A stretch of 64,000 bases of DNA from Halocynthiibacter styelae. Its GTDB lineage: Bacteria > Pseudomonadota > Alphaproteobacteria > Rhodobacterales > Rhodobacteraceae. The notes under the pieces were generated by a model. It searched no databases and was not told where the DNA came from. It saw only the letters and a program-made list of their open reading frames with translations. This document shows positions 58,664 through 64,000 of this stretch, piece by piece (position 1 is the stretch's first letter; each line of letters begins with the position of its first letter). The translations under genes and the position numbers were made by a program. The DNA lies in NCBI RefSeq assembly GCF_016123485.1, contig NZ_JADCKQ010000003.1, positions 62,001 to 126,000 on the forward strand, in the 5' to 3' direction.

Positions 58664-59083
58664 ATGGATGAAATCGACCATAAGATTATCGAACTGCTCA
58701 GTGAAGATGCGCGCATGGCGACCAGTGACATCGCCCGAATGCTGTCTGTGTCCCGTGCCACGGTGTCGACTCGGATTGACCGGCTGCGCGATCGTGGGGT
58801 GATCCGTCGCTTCACGGTTGAACTGGGTGAAAATGAAGACAGCGGGCTGATCCCGGCGCTTTTGCTGATCCGTCTGAAGCCCGGGGACAGCCGGCCGGTG
58901 GTTGCAAAGCTGAAAAAGATCCCGGGGTTGCGGGACATCTGTGCGCTGAACGGCACCTATGATCTGGCAGCCGAGATTGTCGTTGGATCGCTCAGCGCGC
59001 TTGATGACACGCTGGCCAAAATCCGCATGTTCCCGGATGTGGCTGAAACCAATTGTTCTGTCCGATTGCGTCGGTTCGCATGA
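58664..59083 (+). CDS. Lrp/AsnC-family transcriptional regulator
   Basis: An N-terminal helix-turn-helix (IDHKIIELLSEDARMATSDIA, then LSVSRATVSTRIDRLRDRGVI) is followed by a RAM ligand-binding domain; total 139 residues from ATG 58664. The longer frame from 58589 would overlap the divergent promoter region and add an unlike N terminus. Likely controls the neighbouring nitrilase gene and perhaps itself. Confidence 0.88.
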   Translation: MDEIDHKIIELLSEDARMATSDIARMLSVSRATVSTRIDRLRDRGVIRRFTVELGENEDSGLIPALLLIRLKPGDSRPVVAKLKKIPGLRDICALNGTYDLAAEIVVGSLSALDDTLAKIRMFPDVAETNCSVRLRRFA

Positions 59084-59122
59084 AGACCCAGCGGGCGCAG
59101 AAAGCACCCGCCGGATTGTATC

Positions 59123-59908
59123 TCACTTGCCCTTCCAGACCGGATCACGCTTTTCAGCGAAAGCCTTTGCACCTTCCAGCTGGTCTTCAGAGCGGTACAG
59201 GGTTTCAACCGTTTCAAACTGGCTTTTGGTGATTTTGTTCATCGCGTCCTGGAATTTCATATCTTCCGCTTCGCGCACCACTTCTTTGATCGCCGCGTAA
59301 ACCAGCGGCGGGCCAGAGGCCAGAAGATCCGCCATTTCACGTGCTTTTGCCATCAGATCAGCGCCAGAATGGATTTGGTTGATCATGCCCCAGCGTGCGG
59401 CTTCCTCTGCATCAATCCAGCGTCCGGTGAACAGCATTTCCATCGCGATGTGATAGGGAATGCGTTTGGGCAGTTTGATCGATGCGGCATCGGCCACGGT
59501 ACCGGAATTGATTTCGGGCAAGGCGAAACTTGCGTGATCCGCCGCCAGGATAATGTCGGCAGACAGGGCCAGTTCCAGGCCGCCGCCACAGCAGATTCCG
59601 TTCACCGCCGCAATCACCGGTTTGTTCAATCCGCGCAATTCCTGCAAGCCGCCAAAGCCGCCCTTGCCGTAATCACCGTCCACTTCATCACCGTCTGCTG
59701 CGGCTTTCAGATCCCAGCCAGGGCAGAAGAATTTCTCGCCGCCGCCGGTGATAATCGCGACACGCAGTTCCGGGTCATCGCGGAAGTCGGTGAAAACCTC
59801 GCCCATGATCCGACTGGTGGCCAGGTCAATCGCATTGGCTTTCGGGCGGTCCAGCGTGACTTCAAGCACGTGGCCCCGGCGTTCAGTTTTAATGGGGTTG
59901 TAGGTCAT
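59123..59908 (-). CDS. caiD: Enoyl-CoA hydratase family, CaiD-like
   Basis: A crotonase-fold enzyme of 261 residues, the same length as E. coli CaiD (crotonobetainyl-CoA hydratase). The oxyanion-hole segments GGGEKFFCPGWDLK and NGICCGGGLELALSADI and the ALPEINSGTVADAASIKLPK segment resemble carnitinyl-CoA dehydratases. It is last in a three-gene operon and overlaps the CoA-ligase gene by 4 bp. A general enoyl-CoA hydratase remains possible; the carnitine or butyrobetaine assignment rests on resemblance and neighbours. Confidence 0.75.
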   Translation of the reverse strand: MTYNPIKTERRGHVLEVTLDRPKANAIDLATSRIMGEVFTDFRDDPELRVAIITGGGEKFFCPGWDLKAAADGDEVDGDYGKGGFGGLQELRGLNKPVIAAVNGICCGGGLELALSADIILAADHASFALPEINSGTVADAASIKLPKRIPYHIAMEMLFTGRWIDAEEAARWGMINQIHSGADLMAKAREMADLLASGPPLVYAAIKEVVREAEDMKFQDAMNKITKSQFETVETLYRSEDQLEGAKAFAEKRDPVWKGK

Positions 59909-61941
59909 TGTTTTCCTCCGGTGCGGATCAGGGCGTCTGCTGCGATTGCCACGTCCGGGCCACACATCAGCGGGTTGATTTCGATTTCTTCAGGGGCCTC
60001 GGCCATGACGGCAGCCTGCACTGCCATGACAGCGTCTGCAATTGCTTCCTTATTGGCCGCAGGCTGGCCGCGATAACCATCCAGCAGCTTCACGACTTTC
60101 AGGTTGTTCAGCGCGTTCAAAACGTCGTCACGTGATGCAGGCACCAGCAGGGAGGTACTGTCTTGTAGAATTTCGGTCAGCACACCGCCAGCCGCAAGCG
60201 TCAGGACCATGCCATGGGCCGGGTCACGGATAACGCCAACCAACAGTTCTGCGACGGTGCCGGTGATCATCTCTTCCACAAGGAATGTGTCACATGGCAT
60301 GTTTTTCGCCGCAATAGACACTGAATCCGCACCCCAAAGGTTCAGCGCCACCGCGCCAGCGTCTGACTTATGCGCAATGCCTTCGCCCTTCAGAACCACC
60401 GGGAACCCGATGCGTTCCGCCTCTGCCGCCGCTGCTTCCGGGCTGGTCGCGCGGGCGCTACCGGGGATGCGCAGACCATGGCTTGCCAACAGAGATTTTC
60501 CTTCTGCCTCTGACAGCATAACAGTCTCTGTTTCAGGCGTTTTGGGCATGAATAGGGTCTGTTTCGCCGGTCCACCCGCGCCAATCCGTGCCGCCACATC
60601 CATGGCTTCAATCGCGTCAGACATGCCTGCAAAGGGCACAACACCCATAGTGATCAGCCGGGCAGAGATATCTTCCGGGATGTTTTCCGGCAGGGATGAC
60701 AAAAGCGCCACCGGGCGGCCACTCGCTTTCTGTGCCTCAGAGGCCGCGACAATCACATCTTCCCATTCTGCCGCAGAACAACGATCGGCACGGGGGAAAT
60801 CGACAACGATCACTCCCAAGGCCAGATCTGGATCCATCATGGCGGTGAAACATTGTGCCAGCGCCGTACGGTCGCCCCAGATATAGGTGTGGTAATCCAG
60901 CGGATTGGCAAGCGCGACTTTGTGGCCAAGTGCGGCACGCAGGTTGGATTCCTGACGGGTGTTCAGCGGTGGGAAGGTCAGGCGGGTGTCATGGGCGGTG
61001 TCTGCCATCAGGCTGGCTTCGCCACCGGAACAGGACATGGATGCGATGCGGTTTGATGCCAGAGGTCCTGCGACGTGAAGCAGCTTTAAGGTCTCTAACA
61101 AGGCGGAAAGAGACGAAACCTGCCCAATATTCAGCCGTTTCAAAAGCGCCCGTGCCCCCGCGTCGCTGCCCGCAAGTGAGGCCGTGTGTGAGATCGCAGC
61201 TGACTGGGCGTGATCGGATTTTCCGATCTTCACGGCGACGACGGATTTGCCAAGACGTGCGGCTTCTGCCGCCATGGCCTCAAAGCCACGCAGATCGTCG
61301 ATGCCTTCGATATGCAGGCCAAGTGCTGTGACGCGTTCGTCTTGCAACAGGGCCTTTCCGATTTCGGACAGGCCGGTCTGGGCCTGATTGCCGGCGGTCA
61401 CCACATAGGCCAGGGGCAGGCCGCGCGCCTGCATGGTCAGATTGATCGCGATGTTGGAGGATTGGGTGATCAGGGCGACACCGGTTTCAGACGGCACCCC
61501 ACCATGCTGATCCGGCCAGAGCGCAGCGCCATCCAGATAGTTCAGCATGCCGTAACAGTTCGGGCCCAGGATTTTCATTTCGCCCGCTGCCTCAAGCAAG
61601 GCTTCCTGTTTCTCGACCCCGTCGGCCATTTCTTCCTGCGCTTCGGAAAAGCCCGAAGCAAAGCAAACCGCGCCGCCCGCATCCATCGCGGACAGTTCCC
61701 GCACGACGTCAATCGTTGCGTCCCGGTTCACGCCGATAAAGGCGGCATCCGGGGCTGTGGGCAGATCAGAGAGACAGGCAAAGGCCGGCACTCCGCCGAC
61801 CTCTGATTTTCTGGGATGCACGGGCCAGATCTCACCCGTGAAACCTATCCTGGCACATTGTTCGATCACATTTGCACACCAGGCCCCGCCGCCGATCACG
61901 GCAACAGAACGCGGGCGCAACAGTCTATGCAGATCCGCCAT
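59905..61941 (-). CDS. NDP-forming acyl-CoA synthetase family protein
   Basis: A 678-residue fusion of an N-terminal CoA-binding Rossmann domain (RPRSVAVIGGGAWCANVIE), two succinyl-CoA-synthetase-like ligase domains and a C-terminal ATP-grasp domain (from about residue 470). The phosphorylated histidine is in ISHTASLAG (about residue 270). Such enzymes join CoA to small acids with ATP. Placed between a dehydrogenase and a CaiD-like hydratase, it probably activates or transfers CoA to the same substrate. It begins directly at the end of the dehydrogenase gene. Confidence 0.85.
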   Translation of the reverse strand: MADLHRLLRPRSVAVIGGGAWCANVIEQCARIGFTGEIWPVHPRKSEVGGVPAFACLSDLPTAPDAAFIGVNRDATIDVVRELSAMDAGGAVCFASGFSEAQEEMADGVEKQEALLEAAGEMKILGPNCYGMLNYLDGAALWPDQHGGVPSETGVALITQSSNIAINLTMQARGLPLAYVVTAGNQAQTGLSEIGKALLQDERVTALGLHIEGIDDLRGFEAMAAEAARLGKSVVAVKIGKSDHAQSAAISHTASLAGSDAGARALLKRLNIGQVSSLSALLETLKLLHVAGPLASNRIASMSCSGGEASLMADTAHDTRLTFPPLNTRQESNLRAALGHKVALANPLDYHTYIWGDRTALAQCFTAMMDPDLALGVIVVDFPRADRCSAAEWEDVIVAASEAQKASGRPVALLSSLPENIPEDISARLITMGVVPFAGMSDAIEAMDVAARIGAGGPAKQTLFMPKTPETETVMLSEAEGKSLLASHGLRIPGSARATSPEAAAAEAERIGFPVVLKGEGIAHKSDAGAVALNLWGADSVSIAAKNMPCDTFLVEEMITGTVAELLVGVIRDPAHGMVLTLAAGGVLTEILQDSTSLLVPASRDDVLNALNNLKVVKLLDGYRGQPAANKEAIADAVMAVQAAVMAEAPEEIEINPLMCGPDVAIAADALIRTGGKQ

Positions 61942-63102
61942 TTACGCCCCCAGAGGCCGCAGCAGATCGCGGGAAATGATGTGACGCTGGATCTCGCTTG
62001 TGCCATCCCAGATGCGTTCCACACGGGCATCGCGCCAGAAACGTTCGATTGGGAAATCATCCATCAGCCCCATACCGCCGAAGATCTGCAATGTCGTGTC
62101 GGTGACACGGGCCAGCATTTCGGACGCGTAGAGTTTTGCGGAGGCGATTTCCCGGTTGGCTGGCAATCCCTGATCAAGACGCCAGGCCGAAGCAAGTGTC
62201 AGCCAGTCAGCCGCATCAATTTCGGTGATCATATCGGCAATCTGAAAACCAATGCCCTGGAATTTGCCAATGGGTTGACCGAACTGGCTGCGCTCGGCTG
62301 AATAGTTCAGCGCATAGTCAAAGCAACGACGCGCGCGCCCGACGCTGAAGGCCGCAACGGTGATGCGGGTGGCGTAAAGCCATTCGTTCATCACGGCAAA
62401 GCCGCCGTCAACTTCGCCCAGAACCTGGGAATCGGGCAGGCGGCAGTCATCAAATGTCAGGATGTAATTTTTGTAACCCTTATGGCTGACGGAATTATAG
62501 CCCTCGCGCACTTCAAATCCCGGTGTGCCGCGATCCACCAGGAAGGTTGTGATGCGTTTCTTTGGTCCGCGTGGGGTTTCATCAACGCCGGTTGCAATGA
62601 AGACGATGAAGAAATCCGCATGTTCCGCACCGGAAATGAAATGCTTGGACCCATTGATCACCCAATCACCGCCATCGCGCACCGCCTGGCATTTCATACC
62701 GCGCACGTCAGATCCGGCGTCCGGTTCGGTCATCGCTAACGCATCCATGCGTTCACCACGTACGGCCGGCAGCAGATAGCGTTCGCGTTGTTCCTCATTG
62801 CAGGCCATCAGGATGTTCTGCGGGCGACCAAAGAAGTGGGTCAGCGCCATGGACCCGCGCCCAAGTTCCCGTTCCACCAGGGTGAAATCCACATGCGACA
62901 GGCCCGCGCCGCCGACCTCTTCCGGGAAGTTGCAGGCATAAAACCCCAGGTCCAGACATTTTTGTTTGATCTCCTGGCCCAGCTCATGGGGGACATGGCC
63001 GGTGCGTTCGACCTCGGCCTCATGGGGGTAGATCTCATTTTCCACAAAGCTGCGGACGGTGGAGACGATCATCTCCTGTTCATCACTCAGGCCAAACTGC
63101 AT
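61942..63102 (-). CDS. Acyl-CoA dehydrogenase
   Basis: A FAD-dependent dehydrogenase of 386 residues introducing a 2,3 double bond in an acyl-CoA. FAD/substrate segments ALAMTEPDAGSDVRGMK and SKHFISGAEHADF are present, and the C-terminal helix reads RIWDGTSEIQRHIISRDLL. The catalytic base position, Glu in medium- and short-chain enzymes (YEGT), is Asp366 here. First gene of the operon; in context a butyrobetainyl-CoA-type substrate is possible. AAGGAA lies before its ATG. Confidence 0.9.
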   Translation of the reverse strand: MQFGLSDEQEMIVSTVRSFVENEIYPHEAEVERTGHVPHELGQEIKQKCLDLGFYACNFPEEVGGAGLSHVDFTLVERELGRGSMALTHFFGRPQNILMACNEEQRERYLLPAVRGERMDALAMTEPDAGSDVRGMKCQAVRDGGDWVINGSKHFISGAEHADFFIVFIATGVDETPRGPKKRITTFLVDRGTPGFEVREGYNSVSHKGYKNYILTFDDCRLPDSQVLGEVDGGFAVMNEWLYATRITVAAFSVGRARRCFDYALNYSAERSQFGQPIGKFQGIGFQIADMITEIDAADWLTLASAWRLDQGLPANREIASAKLYASEMLARVTDTTLQIFGGMGLMDDFPIERFWRDARVERIWDGTSEIQRHIISRDLLRPLGA

Positions 63103-63113
63103 GCTGGGATTCC

Positions 63114-63137
63114 TTCTTCTGTTCTTCTGTTCTTCTG
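63114..63137. repeat. Three tandem TTCTTCTG repeats
   Basis: TTCTTCTG occurs three times head to tail in the 84-bp gap between the divergent dehydrogenase and regulator genes, within the dehydrogenase leader. Confidence 0.85.
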
Positions 63138-63186
63138 ATGATTTCCCGGCTTGCTATTGTCTATCGTGCAGGGTTAGGCATTCTTT

Positions 63187-64000
63187 ATGCAGAAACGGAC
63201 AAACGCAGAGATCATCCCAGGGACAGACGTACCGCAGAAGGTGGATGTTCTGTTGTTTCCGGGGTTTTCAAATCACTGCCTCGCCAACACGATTGAACCC
63301 CTGCGGGCGGCGAATACGCTGTCGCGCCGCGAACTTTATCAATGGCGGTTTCTGACCGTCGATGGGGCAATCGTGCGCAGTTCGTCCGGATTGTTTGTCG
63401 AACCTTACGCAACCCTGCGTGACGGGCGCGGGGATATGCTGTGCCTGATGCCATCCTATGATTATCAGGCGCTGGGTCTGGTTCCTTTGCTGCGGCAACT
63501 GCGCGAGTCCGCGAAGAGATACAGGGTGCTGGCCGGGCTTGATACGGGCAGTTGGTTGCTTGCAAAGGCGGGTTTGCTTGAGGGGTATAAGGCGACGATC
63601 CATTGGGAGGAACTGACCGAATTTGCAGAGACTTTCCCTGAAACAGACTCTTTGCGCGAACGTTTTGTGATCGACAGAGATCGCATTTCCTGTTCCGGCG
63701 CGATGGCGGCGTTTGATCTGGTAATGCATCTGATTGGGCGTGATCACGGGCCGCTTCTGGCCCTGGAAGTCGCACAGTTATTCATGACACAGGAAGCGGC
63801 GCGATCTTCCGAAGTCTCTCCGCGCAGACGCAGCCGTACGGTTGATCGGGCGGTGTTTCTGATGCAGGAAAATATCGAAGAACCGCTGACGATTGCTGCA
63901 ATTGCGAAACAGGTCGGATGTACGCAACGCACGCTGGAACGCCACATGAAGACAGAGCTGAACGCACGGCCCCTGTTGGTTTATCGTCGCCTGCGCCTGA
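63187..64000 (+). CDS. GlxA/CdhR-like AraC-family regulator (partial)
   Basis: The frame runs open to the right edge, giving 271 residues without a stop. The N-terminal DJ-1/PfpI-like domain begins VDVLLFPGFSNHCLANTIEP; the position of the DJ-1 nucleophile reads LDTGSWLLAKAGLL, with Asp in place of Cys, so it is a sensor rather than an enzyme. The AraC-type DNA-binding domain begins near residue 222 (RTVDRAVFLMQENIEEPLTI) and its first helix-turn-helix (IAAIAKQVGCTQRTLERHMK) is visible. This architecture matches the carnitine regulator CdhR and relatives. It is divergent from the acyl-CoA dehydrogenase operon, which it probably controls. Confidence 0.88.
   Translation, partial: MQKRTNAEIIPGTDVPQKVDVLLFPGFSNHCLANTIEPLRAANTLSRRELYQWRFLTVDGAIVRSSSGLFVEPYATLRDGRGDMLCLMPSYDYQALGLVPLLRQLRESAKRYRVLAGLDTGSWLLAKAGLLEGYKATIHWEELTEFAETFPETDSLRERFVIDRDRISCSGAMAAFDLVMHLIGRDHGPLLALEVAQLFMTQEAARSSEVSPRRRSRTVDRAVFLMQENIEEPLTIAAIAKQVGCTQRTLERHMKTELNARPLLVYRRLRL

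Overview
This window reads as chromosomal DNA of a marine Rhodobacteraceae (Roseobacter-type alphaproteobacterium). The RpoB, RpoC, EF-Tu and ribosomal protein sequences, a tRNA-Trp upstream of secE, an ATP12-type F1-ATPase assembly chaperone, a four-gene Bzt/Aap amino-acid ABC transporter and a LuxR/LuxI pair all point that way. Taxonomy rests on sequence recognition only; no search was run.

Layout. 1-6.6 kb: the end of parC, a lipoprotein, the first tuf copy, an orphan gene, a CatB-type acetyltransferase, two tiny exported paralogues on the minus strand, tRNA-Trp and a LysE exporter. 6.7-20.3 kb: a membrane protein, then secE, nusG, rplK-rplA, rplJ-rplL and rpoB-rpoC. 20.3-22.1 kb: a membrane protein and a DMT exporter. 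22.1-26.7 kb: the str operon rpsL-rpsG-fusA-tuf. 26.7-47.5 kb: the S10, spc and alpha ribosomal genes through rplQ. 47.5-49 kb: luxR-luxI. 49-52.6 kb: rarA, crcB, an RluA-family pseudouridine synthase and an ATP12 chaperone, the last three overlapping by 4 bp. 52.6-57.5 kb: bztABCD. 57.5-64 kb: a small protein, a nitrilase-type amidohydrolase divergent from an Lrp regulator, a minus-strand acyl-CoA dehydrogenase / acyl-CoA synthetase / CaiD-like hydratase operon, and a divergent GlxA/CdhR-like regulator cut by the window end.

The most striking structure is that the normally continuous ribosomal superoperon is broken into modules. After tuf2, rplW, rplP, rpmD and adk there is an intrinsic terminator, then one or more accessory genes (a candidate HEPN protein, a lipoprotein, a cysteine-cluster protein, membrane proteins, a 2OG-Fe(II) oxygenase), then a new promoter for the next ribosomal block. 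Eight of these translation/transcription promoters can be read by eye with a TTGNNN box, exactly 17 bp, and a TA-rich -10 box.

The rpmD-rplO gap is the richest unexplained stretch. It holds a previously unmarked petA (Rieske protein) pseudogene with a large internal deletion, four TGCAT motifs phased at exactly 11 bp, a 33-codon micro-ORF with a good ribosome binding site, and an inverted repeat built from CTTTAAAG units. The two tuf copies differ at one synonymous base, with identity ending abruptly just outside the gene, which fits gene conversion. No CRISPR array, insertion sequence or prophage was seen.
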